A stretch of 64,000 nucleotides of DNA from Prorocentrum cordatum (GCA_963575745.1 CAUYUJ010013980.1:232001-296000), one strand, 5' to 3'; numbered from the stretch's first letter, positions 18,546-29,000 are shown. Notes: generated by a model not told the origin, from the sequence alone. Made by a program: numbers and translations.

Positions 18546-21235
18546 CGGTTTCACCTCCCGGTCTGTCGCCCATCCCAGAGGAAGAAGTCGCTGACGCCAC
18601 GGGTTCAGGTCCAGGGAGCGATGCCAGGCCACCTACGGATTTATCTTGCTCTAGGCAGGTCAGTGCCGAGGGAGGGGACGAAGAAGAAGAGTCACGACCG
18701 CACAAGTATATTCAAGTTGATCCGGAAGGGGCTGCCTTGCTCCATCCGCTCTCGAGCGGTCCAGTGCAGGGTCAGTCTTCCAACTCCTCCTCTCAGCCTC
18801 TCCCACTCCAACAGGCTCCAGAAGGAGGGCGGCTGGAGGCCGAGCCTCAGCAGGCGTCCGTCATCGCTGATCCGGCAGCAGACTCCCGCATGGACGAGAG
18901 CCGCGGCGCCGGACAAGTCCCGGGTGATGGCGCACCCAGCGGGGAGTCCAATGTGCCAAGGCCGATTATGGATGGAACGGTTCTTCGGAACGAGATATTA
19001 GACTTGGGCATGAAACGTCAGGGTCAGCGTTTTTCGGTCACCAGGGGAGAGGACTTCAGAGGGGTCTCACCGGGGCGTGTTCGGACCCAGGTCCAAGAGC
19101 TGGAAGGTCGGACGGAATCCAGGCCAGGGAGGCGCTCCAGGCCCCCTCCCCCTGAGCGGCCCCCGGGGTCCGCCATGGAAGACGTTCCTATGTCAGGCTT
19201 TCTTGAGATGAATGACGCGAAGATAGATGCGCTTCTGGAAATGAGTGATGAGGAACTCGTGTCGTATATCAATGACGCGGAAAGAGCTTTAGACGAGGAG
19301 GGGTGGAGTGGCACCTGGGCTCAGTATCACAACGGCAATGCCAACTGTGAAGTTCTGCCCGGAGACTCGGGTGGCTTTTCTCTCTCACTGTTAGCTAATC
19401 GAGGGTGCGAGGTTCGTCTCAAAGACCTCGCGCCAGAGGAAAAGAGGGAATTCGCCTCTTCCGACTTGCAGGAGTGGGAGGGGATCGTTGCTACCAAGTC
19501 CGTGAAAGTTCACGCTCCGGCCGAGGGGCGTCAACTTAGGCAGCTCTTTCCCAATCGGGTCGTCTCGAGCCGGATGGTCCGCCGCTGGAAACCCCAAGGC
19601 AGTGTCGGGGCCCGACCGAAGGCGAAGTCGCGCTGGTGCGTGAGGGGACACCAAGATGAGGACACCGCTGAACTCCAAGTTTATGCCCCTACGCCATCCA
19701 TGGAATCTCTCATGCTGTTTCTGGCCATATCTCTCATGTATGGCTTAGAGGTCCATATAGGCGACATTAAGAACGCTTTTTGTCAGTCCGATCCGCTCAA
19801 GCGGCCCAGGGGGCGGGTTTTCGTGGAGCCCTGCGAGGACTTGAACCTTCCGGCCGGAGCTCTCATTGAGCTCATTGCTCCTGTGTGTGGGCTCGATGAC
19901 GCCCCTCTCGCGTTTCATGAGGCGTCGGCCAGGTTTCTGGAGGGACAAGGCTTCACGAGGGCCAAGTTGGAGCCCTGCTGGTTTTCCCGGAAGGAGAATG
20001 GTCGCCTAGTCGCGCAGGTGCTGCTGGAGGTTGACGACTGGGCTATCGCTTTCCCTCCGGGTCAACAGAACAAGTATTTGACCGAGTTTAAGAAGCGTTT
20101 CGCGTTCGGAAAAATGGAGAAACTCGATGAGGCCGGAGTTGAGTATATCGGTCGAAGGCTTCGACTCGTGGGACACGGTGCCGCCGCGCCGCGTATTCTT
20201 GTGGACCAGGAAACATACATTCTCGAGCAGGTCCGCAAGATACCGCTGTCAAGGGGGCGTCGTGGGGATCACTCGAGTCCCCTGGTTGGGGCGGAGGTGG
20301 CGGAGTTCCGAAGCCTGGTTTACAAATTGAACTGGGTTGGACGGGAATCCCGTGCTGAGGCTGCCGGCTGCGCGTCTATTCTAGCGACCAAAGTGAATTC
20401 ACCATGCGTCAGAGACCTGGTCAAGGCACATAAGATGGTGGATCACCTTAGGTCCACGGCCAGCATGCCCGTGATAATTCACAAGTTCGACCCCTCCCGC
20501 TGCATTTTCGCGACGGCCAGCGACTGCGGAGGAGTCGGCTCGGATGACTGCATGTTCCCACAACAAGCATGGCAGGTCTATTTAGCAGACAATGCTTTAG
20601 CGCACGGTCAACGTGCGAGGGCCGCCCCCCTAGCTTGGAGATCATGCCGAGTCAAGCGCCAGGTGGCGAGCACTCTCGCAGGAGAGACGCTGGCGCTTTC
20701 CGGAGCTCTTGCTGAAGCTCAGTGGCTTCATCTCATGTTCGAAGATGTTGTGAGAGGGAACGTGGTGTCAGAAGCATGGCAGGGGAAAGTCGGCCCCTTT
20801 GCGGCCATTTTGAAGGAAGACTGCCAGCTGATCGCTCACTCGCCCTCGGAGCGTGTCAGCATAATCGACGCCAAGGGAATATATGATACCCTCAGCAAGC
20901 TATCAAATGGTTCTCGATCCGATCGTCGGGCCGCGATCGACCTCGCGGTCGTTCGGGATATCATGCAAAAGGTCGGGAGCGTGATTCGTTGGATGCCGCG
21001 CCCGTTACTTCCGGTCGATTGCATGACGAAATCGGACCTTGCCAAAACCAACGCGGCTCAATATGAGCTGCTCCGCTCTGGGTGTTTGCGTCTCTCGGCG
21101 GAAAGCGGGGCCCTCGAGGGCCGGCGCGAGGACCCCCGTAAGAAAGGCCGCTCCAGAGCCGAATCCCAGAGGCAACTCCAGCAGCAGGAGAACGATGGCA
21201 AGGCCAGTGCTGTTCAGCCGTCCCATGCCGAGTGA
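18545..21235 (+). CDS. pol: Pol: reverse transcriptase (RVT_2) and RNase H
   Basis: Frame 2 is open from 18320, but native coding begins about 18545. A long acidic/Pro-rich linker leads to the copia-type RT: SSRMVRRWKP, KSRWCVRGH, VHIGDIKNAF with the first catalytic Asp at 19762-19764, and LLEVDDW with Asp-Asp at 20033-20038. In most copia elements the last motif is YVDD; Glu replaces Tyr here. RNase H follows: ATASDCGG (about 20508), TLAGETLAL (about 20670), IIDAKGIYD (about 20862) and LPVDCMTK (about 21010). The order and catalytic acids look intact. It ends with TGA at 21233, some 250 bases before the 3' LTR. No frame break was found within the RT/RNase H part. Confidence 0.92.
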   Translation, partial: PVSPPGLSPIPEEEVADATGSGPGSDARPPTDLSCSRQVSAEGGDEEEESRPHKYIQVDPEGAALLHPLSSGPVQGQSSNSSSQPLPLQQAPEGGRLEAEPQQASVIADPAADSRMDESRGAGQVPGDGAPSGESNVPRPIMDGTVLRNEILDLGMKRQGQRFSVTRGEDFRGVSPGRVRTQVQELEGRTESRPGRRSRPPPPERPPGSAMEDVPMSGFLEMNDAKIDALLEMSDEELVSYINDAERALDEEGWSGTWAQYHNGNANCEVLPGDSGGFSLSLLANRGCEVRLKDLAPEEKREFASSDLQEWEGIVATKSVKVHAPAEGRQLRQLFPNRVVSSRMVRRWKPQGSVGARPKAKSRWCVRGHQDEDTAELQVYAPTPSMESLMLFLAISLMYGLEVHIGDIKNAFCQSDPLKRPRGRVFVEPCEDLNLPAGALIELIAPVCGLDDAPLAFHEASARFLEGQGFTRAKLEPCWFSRKENGRLVAQVLLEVDDWAIAFPPGQQNKYLTEFKKRFAFGKMEKLDEAGVEYIGRRLRLVGHGAAAPRILVDQETYILEQVRKIPLSRGRRGDHSSPLVGAEVAEFRSLVYKLNWVGRESRAEAAGCASILATKVNSPCVRDLVKAHKMVDHLRSTASMPVIIHKFDPSRCIFATASDCGGVGSDDCMFPQQAWQVYLADNALAHGQRARAAPLAWRSCRVKRQVASTLAGETLALSGALAEAQWLHLMFEDVVRGNVVSEAWQGKVGPFAAILKEDCQLIAHSPSERVSIIDAKGIYDTLSKLSNGSRSDRRAAIDLAVVRDIMQKVGSVIRWMPRPLLPVDCMTKSDLAKTNAAQYELLRSGCLRLSAESGALEGRREDPRKKGRSRAESQRQLQQQENDGKASAVQPSHAE

Positions 21236-21487
21236 CAGTCGTCACAGTCTGGCGGGACATGGCCGGTGCACGTCTCTCGAGGGTCGTCAGGGCTGAGCGA
21301 GATATCAGTGACCAGCCAGGCCGGAGCGAAGTCGTCAGGACTCGCTACGGCACGACGGCAGCAGCAGTATTTACACAAATGGCACTAGAGTGCCCATTCC
21401 TCTCTCTCCAAGATGGTGCGATCCATTGGCTCGGAGGAGGGCCACGGTGCCTTCGCGACCTATCAAGCTCACTGTTTGTCGGGGTAC
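21236..21487 (+). other. Retrotransposon 3' untranslated region
   Basis: Noncoding sequence between the pol stop and the 3' LTR. A clear polypurine tract directly before the LTR is not seen; the nearest purine runs are GGAGGAGGG near 21436 and GGGG at 21481-21484. Confidence 0.6.
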
Positions 21488-21778
21488 TGTGTGATTTGAG
21501 TCTAGAGGCCTGTGGTTTTCAAGGCCGATGCCCCTGCTAGACTCCCTGAGCTTGAAGGTCACGAGCATGGGTCGTAGCCATTTTGGCTCAAGACCCAACT
21601 TCTACTCATTCCTCATCACTCATACCATATCCACCCTACCCCTTTTCCTTTCCCATACCGTTCCGCGCCTTGTTTGTACAGCGTTGGGAGCTGTGTACTG
21701 AGAAGAGAGTGCGAGGGTTCTCTTGCTGGAGAAAGGATCCGACACTTTGGCTTCGCTGCTGTCGTCCGTCGGGCGACA
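21488..21778 (+). repeat. 3' LTR
   Basis: This 291-bp copy differs from the 5' LTR at two bases. It carries the same TG...CA ends and is followed by GTTG, which also precedes the 5' LTR. Confidence 0.95.
21571..21592 (+). promoter_or_regulatory. Relict dinoflagellate spliced leader in 3' LTR
   Basis: Identical to the relict at 11403-11424, including the single C-to-T change, and located at the same offset within the LTR. Confidence 0.85.
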
Positions 21779-23400
21779 GTTGCGGTCGGACCCAAGTATA
21801 GGATCGAGGTCGGTTCGGGGAGGGTGCCCTCATGCTCTTCCGTGCTTGTTGGATGTTTGCGCCGTCGCCTCGGCCCTGGCTGCTGCCACAGTTGCCGCTG
21901 CCTCGGTTGGCCGCTCCGGCTTGCTCGACGCGGAGCTTTTCCACGTCTGAGCGCTTTCCCTTCCCCTTCGCCCCTCGCGGCCGCCCTCGTCTTCTTCCCC
22001 CCTCTTGCATGCCGGTTAATGAGCCTTTCGGTTGCCCCGACTAGCCACACGCTGGAGGGGACTGCCTCTGTCGCCGCCGACGAAAAAGTTTGTTGGATGT
22101 TCTTGTGCATGCTGGGGAAAGGGACTCTCGGATGTTCCGTGTGATTTGGCCAGCGGAGGGTCTCATGTTCTGGAAAGATGTTCTTCTGTCCTAGGTCGGA
22201 CCGTAAGGAATGTGCCCAGCGGGCTTCAGACCCTGGATGGTTCCTTATCTGATCAGGGGGGGCGGCAGTGGTATCCATGGCCGATCCACGATTGGAGTTC
22301 CACCGGCTTCCAGACCCTGGATTCCTGATCCATTGGTTCCTTCCCCTTCTTGGGAATCCTGGGAAGCCCTCGTTGCCACCGCTCGATTCGCTTCGAAATC
22401 CTGAGAACAACGTTTCTCTGGTTTTCCCCTTCTTGGGCCCCCTGGGAGGCCCTCGTCGCCACCGCTGGATTCGCCTTGAAGTCCTGGTCAGAGCGCACCC
22501 AGAGAGAGGACCAGAGAGTAGCGGCATCGAACCTTCATCGTCTCTACGAAAGTGCGTAGAACGTTTGTAGATCAATTCAACATTCGACGTGTTTTGTTTG
22601 TCGACTCGGTGGATGTAGCAGTGCTGGTACACATCCATTTTGCATTTGATCTCCTACTCGAGCGATCTCGGCTGCATTTTTTTCGGGCCTGGCGTTTTCG
22701 TAAGGCTTCGGGCCCCGGGACCATCCCAGATCGACCTGGCCCGAACATTGAAACAGGAAGATGGGGTCTAACCGTCTGCAAGCGGTCAGTACCCCCCCTT
22801 CATCGGAGGAAAATTCAGTCAGCCAGCATAGTAAGGATGAACGACTCTCCAAGTCTATCCTTGCATCCTTGGCCGCTTTTGCTTGCCGCGCCCCGCTCGC
22901 AAAATGTCGGCATGGCCTTCCAAGGCCTTTGCATCCTTTTCGTGCGTCCTTATGATACGGGTTGACTGTACAACGCTTCTGGCACCGGGGCCGGAGAGCA
23001 AGCGATATCCCCCGCAGAGGCCCGCGACCCAAGATGTGCTGGGTGGGCAGGGGGAGCAGGAGGAGGGTTCCCACGACGGACTTCCTAGGGATCCCAGGAG
23101 ATTCCCCCGCCAGGCTGCTCAATGCTGGGGGTCCGAGCTGAGATGGACGGAGGGAGAGTTGCGTCAGCTTCGAATGGGGCTCCTTGATACTGTTGTGGTG
23201 CTCCTTTGAAGCTCTTGGATATTCTATCCAGGTTGTAGCATCGTCTTGTCATAGATAGCATACCAAGTCTATTTATAGTCACAGTATATTCGTTATCTTA
23301 TTGTCATACTCTACGTTGACTCAATTGTACTTGTTTTATTATTTGTCCTCGGGGCAGAACTAATTATTCATTCCGTGTTAATGTTATGTTCATAAGGGAT
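21779..23400. other. Noncoding flank of the retrotransposon
   Basis: No gene is recognised; open frames on both strands lack motifs. It contains two imperfect units of about 80 bp (22341-22421 and 22424-22489) built on CTCGT(C/T)GCCACCGCT. A related unit lies on the other strand at about 36600-36655. The part 23215-23400 is AT-richer and unique. Confidence 0.5.
22341..22489 (+). repeat. Two tandem ~80-bp units of a dispersed repeat
   Basis: Both units share TTCCCCTTCTTGGG, GGGA(A/G)GCCCTCGT and CCACCGCT(C/G)GATTCGC. The reverse complement of 36600-36655 shares CTCGTCGCCAC, GCTGGAT and CGCCT. Confidence 0.5.
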
Positions 23401-24227
23401 CGCCGGGAAGGCGCCGCGGAATATAATCAGTAATGTGTGGTGTCAACGAGATCGCCGGAGGAAGGGGAGGATACATCGACCCCCGATCGCCCACTGATCG
23501 CCCATGGGGGCCCGATAGCCCGCTCCGCCCAGGAACGTGCGGACTCACCATCGGGGGCCTATCGATCTGTCGGCGATGGATCGCCGGTTCCAGTTCGATG
23601 GCTCCCCCCTCCCCGAGCTGGTCCCCCCCCCCTTCGTTGCCCCTCACGCCCCCGGAGGCTAGCGAGATCCCCAGACCGACCCACCCCCGAGCATTGAGAA
23701 ACACCACGCCGCGGGAGCTTCTTGCTGTTGCCGACGCTCTCGGCCTGCTGCAGGGGTCCTCGCCAGGCCCTGGGGCCGTCCACGCGGGAGCAAAAAATGC
23801 GGTCCCGTAGAGTGGGTCGAGACCTCTGCACTGGAGGAGCCGCGAGAAGTTATTCGCGCTTCGCGCTTCACGGTCCTCGTTCCTTCTCCCCCTCCTCCTC
23901 GTCCTCCTTTTCTCTCATTGGGGGGGCGGCGCGAGAGCGCGAAGTTATTCGTGCTTCGCGCTTCGCGGAGCGCGAAGCGTGAAGTTAGGAGCCCTAGGAG
24001 GAGCAAGAGGTCATGCTAATGATGCATACGTTCCGAGATTTCCCAGGGTTTCCAGGATGCTCCATCTTTGCTGATGTTCCGCCGCCAGATACTCTGGACA
24101 TCCCGTAGCGACGGCTTCCCAGGGTCATTGTCCGATTCAGCCGATCGGCTGGTTGGGGCTTGATCGGCTGATCGGCTGATCGGCTCCTTGGCGCAGGCTT
24201 ATATTCAGTCACACACAGTCACTGACG
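23401..24227. other. Noncoding; clustered short palindromes
   Basis: Two related blocks near 23840-23875 and 23930-23990 repeat CGCGAGAAGTTATTCG or CGCGAAGTTATTCG followed by GCTTCGCGCTTC, and can fold on themselves (CGCGAAG with CTTCGCG). Near 24136-24184 the 8-mer GATCGGCT is repeated in tandem. No gene recognised. Confidence 0.5.
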
Positions 24228-24422
24228 TCGGGGGCGGAAAAGAGGGGGGTGATGACTGTGTGGGGGGGTGGATGTCATGGCGTGGGCCCTGATGTTTCCC
24301 CAGATCTCATGGCGCCTTTCCTTGTTTCATTACGTGCCTCGGCCCCCCCAGGGGCCCAGCACGTGCCGCCGGCCATGATTTGCACCCCCCCTCTTTGACG
24401 CCCCCCTTCTGGCCGCCCCCGA
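24228..24422 (+). mobile_element. MITE family A, copy 1
   Basis: 195 bp with imperfect terminal inverted repeats: TCGGGGGCGG at the left and CCGCCCCCGA at the right. It is alignable along its whole length with 31122-31314 and 41921-42116. The inner hairpin seen in the other copies is decayed here. Confidence 0.75.
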
Positions 24423-24479
24423 TAACGGAAGGTGTTCGAGCAGCCGACCAGCTGATCGGCGGTCGAGCAGCTGAGCAGC

Positions 24480-24720
24480 CGAGCAGCAGCCAGGCTCGAG
24501 CACCACCCCGAGGTGCCGTCGGCCTGGGAACTCCTTCGGCGTGTCCCGAGTCAGTCCCAGCCCGACATCATTCTCGCCCCACAGCAGTCGAAGTTGGGAG
24601 GAGGAGGAGGAGGAGGAGGAGGAGGAGGAGGAGGAGGAGCAGGAGCAGGAGGCGGAGGAGGAGGAGGAGGAGGAGGAGGAGGAGGAGGAGGAGTAGGAGT
24701 AGGAGTAGGAGTAGGAGTCA
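24480..24720 (+). repeat. GGA/GGAGCA microsatellite block
   Basis: GGA repeats run from about 24596 and end in tandem GTAGGA units near 24715. Open frames across it are low-complexity. Confidence 0.85.
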
Positions 24721-24990
24721 AGCTAGCCAGCTCGAGCGAGTCAAGCATGGCATGCCCAGTCCCACCCGCCCTCCCACAACATAAGAAGCAAAGCTGGCAC
24801 AACTGGGGGCCGAAGTCACACCGGCCAGCCGGTTTGGTACAGCTGATGCGGCCGCGATGGCGGTTGCCGACGGGAACTGGCGAGCGCGTGTTGAATGCCG
24901 CGCACGCATTGCCAGACGAGTCGAGAATGGCCCGGTACACCGCAGGAAGCCAGAGGTGGCCGGAGGAAGCCCGACGGTCTGACAGGACAC
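24721..24990. other. Unique stretch, no gene recognised
   Basis: This moderately GC-rich, apparently single-copy sequence is open in more than one frame. No family motif was seen. Confidence 0.3.
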
Positions 24991-24999
24991 CCCAAAGCA

Positions 25000-25120
25000 T
25001 TTTTGTGAAAAAGCATTGGGTTTTTGATGTTTTTATGTTGAAATGCTTGCAAACACACGGTGTTCGGTAGGATTCTGACATGAACGCGCGAGTGTGCTCT
25101 TTGTGGTATTTTTTGCACAG
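25000..25120 (+). repeat. Direct repeat R2, copy 1
   Basis: About 120 bases match 25261-25382 nearly perfectly. Shared blocks include GCATTGGGTTTTTGATG, GAAATGCTTGCAAACACACG and TGAACGCGCG. Confidence 0.9.
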
Positions 25121-25260
25121 GATTCGCGGCCTGGGTGCATGACAGAGCATCGCGAGTGCACCGCGCGATGACGTGAAATCGCTGGATTCGACAGAATTCT
25201 TAAGATTCCTATGGTTTTCCTATGATTTCAGCAAGAGAGCCCGGGCGGAAATTTGTACAA

Positions 25261-25382
25261 TTTTTGTGAAACAAGCATTGGGTTTTTGATGTTTTTATGT
25301 TGAAATGCTTGCAAACACACGGTGTTCGGTAGGATTCTGACATGAACGCGCGCGTGTGCTCTTTGTGGTGTTTTTTGCAATG
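25261..25382 (+). repeat. Direct repeat R2, copy 2
   Basis: Second copy of R2, 261 bases downstream of the first, in the same orientation. Confidence 0.9.
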
Positions 25383-25540
25383 GATTATCGCCGTGGGCGA
25401 CAGGACGTCCATGTCGACAGGAAAAAATAAGAAACATGTTGATTTTGTATTGTTTTTTACAGGTTAGGATGGGACCCCCCGGATGCGGCCCCTAATGGCC
25501 GGCCTGAGGGGGGAGTAGGAGTATATTCTAATAAGGAATA

Positions 25541-26252
25541 AGGAGAGGAGGAGGAGGAGGAGGAGGAGGAGGAGGAGGAGAGGAGGAGAGAGGGAGGAGG
25601 AGGAGGAGGAGGAGGAGGAGGAGGAGGAGGAGGAGGAGGAGGAGGAGGAGGAGGAGGAGGAGGAGGAGGAGGAGGAGGAGGAGGAGGAGGAGGAGGAGGA
25701 GGAGGAGGAGGAGAGGAGGAGGAGGAGAGGAGGAGGAGGAGGAGGAGAAGGAGGAGGAGGAGGAGGAGGAGGAGGAGGAGGAGGAGGAGGAGGGGGAGGA
25801 GGGAGGAGGAGGAGGAGGAGGAGGAGGAGGAGGAGGAGGAGGAGGAGGAGGAGGAGGAGGAGGAGGAGGAGGAGGAGGAGGAGAGGAGGAGGAGGAGGAG
25901 GAGGAGGAGAGGAGGAGGAGGAGGAGGAGGAGGAGGAGGAGGAGGAGGAGAGGAGGAGGAGGAGGAGGAGGCGAGGAGGAGAAGAAGAAGAATAAGAAGA
26001 ATCATAAGAAGAAGAAGAAGAAGAATAAGAAGAATAATAATAATAAGAAGAAGAAGAATAATAATAATAAGAAGAAGAAGAAGAATAAGAAGAAGAAAAA
26101 GAAGAATAATACGAAGAATAAGAAGAAGAAGAATAAGAAGAAGACTAAGAAGAAGAAGAAGAATAAAAAGAAGAATAAGCAGAAGGAGAAGAAGAAGAAG
26201 AAGAAGAAGAAGAGGAGGAGGAGGAGGAGGAGGAGGAGGAGGAGGAGAGGGA
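25541..26252 (+). repeat. GGA then GAA trinucleotide repeats, about 0.7 kb
   Basis: GGA runs to about 25977, GAA/AAT-type repeats run to about 26212, then GGA again. Translations are poly-Pro, poly-Leu or poly-Ser on the minus strand and are not counted as genes. Confidence 0.95.
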
Positions 26253-26259
26253 GGATCAT

Positions 26260-26360
26260 GACGTCGGGGGCCCGGGTCTGCAGCGGCCTCTGGGTGGCCT
26301 CCTCCGAGGGTCGCCTCGGGGCCGCGCCGAGCATGGGGTGGCTCTGCGGCCGGGGCGTTT
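26260..26360 (+). repeat. Dispersed repeat R3, copy 1
   Basis: GACGTCGGGGGCCC, GCAGCGGCCTC, GGCCTCCTC and GCGCCGAGC recur in the same order at 30292-30390. It starts eight bases after the trinucleotide repeat. Confidence 0.65.
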
Positions 26361-27054
26361 TCCTTGAGACCCTGGCGTCGCATTTTTTGGGCACCAGGCG
26401 TTTTTCCATAGTTTCGTGCCCCGTGCCCTCTAGCGTTCTGAGGCTGCGCCCCTCCTTTTCCTCCCCCTTCCCTGGCTAATTCAAGCTTCGCGCGGCCCGC
26501 TTAGCTTGACCAGAAGAGGTGCGCTCTCGACCCGCGAAGAAAAGTGCCCCGTGCCCTCACATATCGATCCGGCTTGAAACAATGCAGCAGGAAGATGGGG
26601 TCTGGGGCCCTGGTCGTGTTTTTGCTCACGATGTTGTACTTGTTCGCGCCATCGGGTTTCTTCCGTTTTTCAATGGTGTAGTTCTTGGGGGGCCCCATCG
26701 TTGTCGTCGGCCCGGTGCCCGTGCCCTTGGCGGGCGCCGCGAATGCCCGAGGCCCAGCACTCGGGGAAGGCTTCGAACTGACCTCTTCTTCGCCTTCCCA
26801 CCTTGCAGCACGCTCCCCTGGGCCCTCGCTTCGCCAGGGGGCGAGCGGCCTTGACTTGCTCCGTTGGGGCAGCCTCCCCTGGAAGGCCCCAGAGCGGGGG
26901 GGCACCGCGCCATGGGAAAAGCACACTGCGTGCCTTTGCTATTCTCGGCGTACCTCGGCGGGCCCTCGGCGGGCCTTTGGCCGCCGGGGACTTCGGCCAG
27001 CCCTGGGCTTCCCTGGCCTCCCCCTGACTCCCCATCGGCATAGCCTCGGCCTCC
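26361..27054. other. GC-rich stretch without recognised gene
   Basis: Open frames exist on both strands but show no family motif. The minus-strand translation near 26570-26720 is the most protein-like part and remains unassigned. Confidence 0.3.
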
Positions 27055-27175
27055 TGCTCCTCCTCCTCCTGCTCCTCCTCCTCCTTCCTCCTTCCTCCTC
27101 CTCCTCCTGCTCCTGCTCCTGCTGCTGCTCCTCCTGCTCCTCCTCCTCCTGCTCCTGCTCCTCCTCCTTCCCCCT
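27055..27175 (+). repeat. CTC/CTG-type microsatellite
   Basis: CTCCTC and CTGCTC repeats; the reverse complement is the GGA type found elsewhere. Confidence 0.9.
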
Positions 27176-27395
27176 GGCCTGGACTCCCTAGGCTCTGCGC
27201 CGCAGCCCGCAGCCCCCCCCCCCCCCCTCTGGCCGCCCGACCCGTTCTGCTCGTCGCTCGTCGTCGTTCGCCCTCCTTCAGGAGGGGAACAAACCACACG
27301 TCTGTGGGGAAAACGCACAAAAATCACACACTGTGGGACAACAAAAACACACACTGTGGGAAAAAAACGGCATTGTGGGACACAGACACACAGTC

Positions 27396-27438
27396 TGTGG
27401 GGAAAAAAAACACACTGTGGGAAAACACACATAGTGTG

Positions 27439-27503
<65 letters not shown>

Positions 27504-27524
27504 TACAGTGTGTTTTTCCCCACA
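27396..27524. repeat. Foldback structure around a GT microsatellite
   Basis: The left arm 27396-27430 (GGGGAAA...CACACTGTGGGAAAA) pairs imperfectly with the right arm 27489-27524 (TTTTCTTACAGTGTGTTT and CCCCACA). A (GT)n tract of about 60 bp lies between them. Further CACACTGTGGGA-like units lie upstream at 27330-27385. Confidence 0.7.
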
Positions 27525-27526
27525 CA

Positions 27527-27670
27527 ATGAATCGTCGATCCCTAGGCAAATCTGGGAAACTATGGGAAGTGGGGGGGGAAGACGAGAACCCCAGAAGATA
27601 TGGGCAAACATTGGGAATCCTGTCATTTGTGTATGTGTGTGTACCTATTTCTGTGTCCCGGGGCCCCTTC
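27527..27670 (+). repeat. Dispersed repeat family R1, copy 2
   Basis: Second copy of the repeat at 10998-11115. It starts right at the end of the foldback arm. Confidence 0.65.
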
Positions 27671-27786
27671 ACTCCTCCCCTGGCCTCCCCCCAACTTCTT
27701 CCCCCCCCCCTGGCCTCCCCTTGGCCCTGGCTTCCCTGGGCCCTGCGCTGCCCCCTCTGGCATCCCCTCAGCCTTCAGTCGGGCCC

Positions 27787-27952
27787 GTCCCTCTACAGGA
27801 GGAATCTTCAAAAATAGTCAAAAAATAGTCTGGGGACGATTTTTGGACTATTTTTGAGTATTCGGGGGTATGTTTTTTTTTTTTGTTTTGTTTTTTGTTG
27901 TTGTTTTGTTTTTTTCCCAAATTTTTCGCTCAAAATTCCCCTGTGGGGGGAC
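27787..27952 (+). mobile_element. MITE family B, copy 1
   Basis: The left end GTCCCTCTACAGGAGGA is an imperfect inverted repeat of the right end TCCCCTGTGGGGGGAC. The interior has AATAGTC, GGACGATTT and TTTTTTCCCAAA in the same order as 36741-36872. A T/G-rich insertion near 27870-27915 makes this copy longer. Confidence 0.6.
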
Positions 27953-29000
27953 ACGCCCAACTTAACCTGGCAGCCCCCCTGGGCCCCCTCCCGCTAGCCT
28001 CCCAGGGCAGTCCCCCTGAGCCGCAGAATCCTCGTACTATTTTGCACAGCTGTGCTCTCGAGCCCGGAGCCGTTTATTTCCGTCGTCGTTTGCTTGTTCG
28101 CTCGTCGCCCTCCTTGGCCCCCCCCGCCACTGCCTCCTCATGATGGTCATGACGGCCTGAGGAGAACACCAGGATGGCCACAAGAGCCCCCCCTCACCCC
28201 GCCTCGCTTGGCCCTCGCCCTCCCCCGTGCAAGAGCCAGAGTATGCGTGCCACTTGCTGGGGCCGTCGTGAGGCCATCCTGTCTATCCGGGGTGTATCTT
28301 GGGGCCGTCGTGGACTCGTACTGGAGCCGCCGAGGGGTCGTCTCTAAGGCTGTAGTAGGTTTTCCAGAGACCCTCTTGGGCCAGCTCGGGGCTCTGTTTG
28401 AGCTAGCGTTGGGTGCTTCGTGAAGTCTTTGGATCATTGGGCCATCGTGGGGGTGGGGGGGGCATTGGGTCGTCTTGAGCTGACAGGAGCCCGAACAGGT
28501 GAGAATGCGAAAATCTATCACAAACCCTGGTGGGAGCACTGTTTTTTTTCTTCTTCTTCGGACCTTGTCGGGGGTTCTCTTGTTACCCTTTTTGATTCTC
28601 TTGGAGGCATGTCGGGCCGTCTTGAAGCCATAATGGGCCGCCTGGGAGACATCTTGGTTGCCTTGGTTGCCTGCCTGGGCCGTCTTTGAAGTCCGGGGCG
28701 AGGACACATCGTTGTTTACAAACGATCGTGGCCTCGGGAGCGTGGAGCCATGGTCATTTTACGGGGCATCGTGGCCTCGGGAGTAGTGGCGATGCACAGG
28801 AGGGATGTTTCTGGAGGGGGGCGTGTTCCTTAAAAGAGTGCAGGCCCTACCAGACAGCATACGGTCACTCTTCAATGTACCAGGGGTTACGGTGGCGGAT
28901 ATACATGTACAAGCTCACAACGATACATGATATATGCTGTATCTACAGAGTTTATGTATAAAGAGATGGGTATATCGATACATAGACAGAGACATCATGC
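27953..29000. other. Noncoding, partly degenerate GGGCCGTC repeats
   Basis: From about 28180 to 28690 there are scattered GGGCCGTCTTGA- or GGGCCGTCGTG-like units of the R4 type. A short duplication, ATCGTGGCCTCGGGAG, lies at about 28723 and 28768. No gene recognised. Confidence 0.45.

Larger units (their letters stand above)
11320..21778 (+). mobile_element. Complete Ty1/copia-type LTR retrotransposon, 10.5 kb
   Basis: Two 291-bp LTRs (TG...CA) flank a primer-binding site and gag, protease, integrase, reverse transcriptase and RNase H in copia order (integrase before RT). The LTRs differ at two of 291 positions by my base-by-base comparison, so insertion is recent. The bases GTTG lie immediately left of the 5' LTR and immediately right of the 3' LTR, a possible 4-bp target duplication. 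Additions to the usual copia plan are a cysteine-rich ORF after the protease, a C5-methyltransferase-like domain before the integrase, and a spliced-leader relict in each LTR. Reading is interrupted by one TAG in gag and by frame changes near 13592-13606, 16479-16484, 18305-18318 and about 18540. Confidence 0.93.

Noticed and set aside
25457-26409. Minus-strand poly-Leu/Ser/Pro frames
   Set aside because: Translation of GGA and GAA microsatellites.
26560-26720. Protein-like minus-strand stretch (GPPKNYTIEKRKKPDGANK)
   Set aside because: Too short, no recognised family, flanked by low-complexity sequence; a gene fragment cannot be shown.
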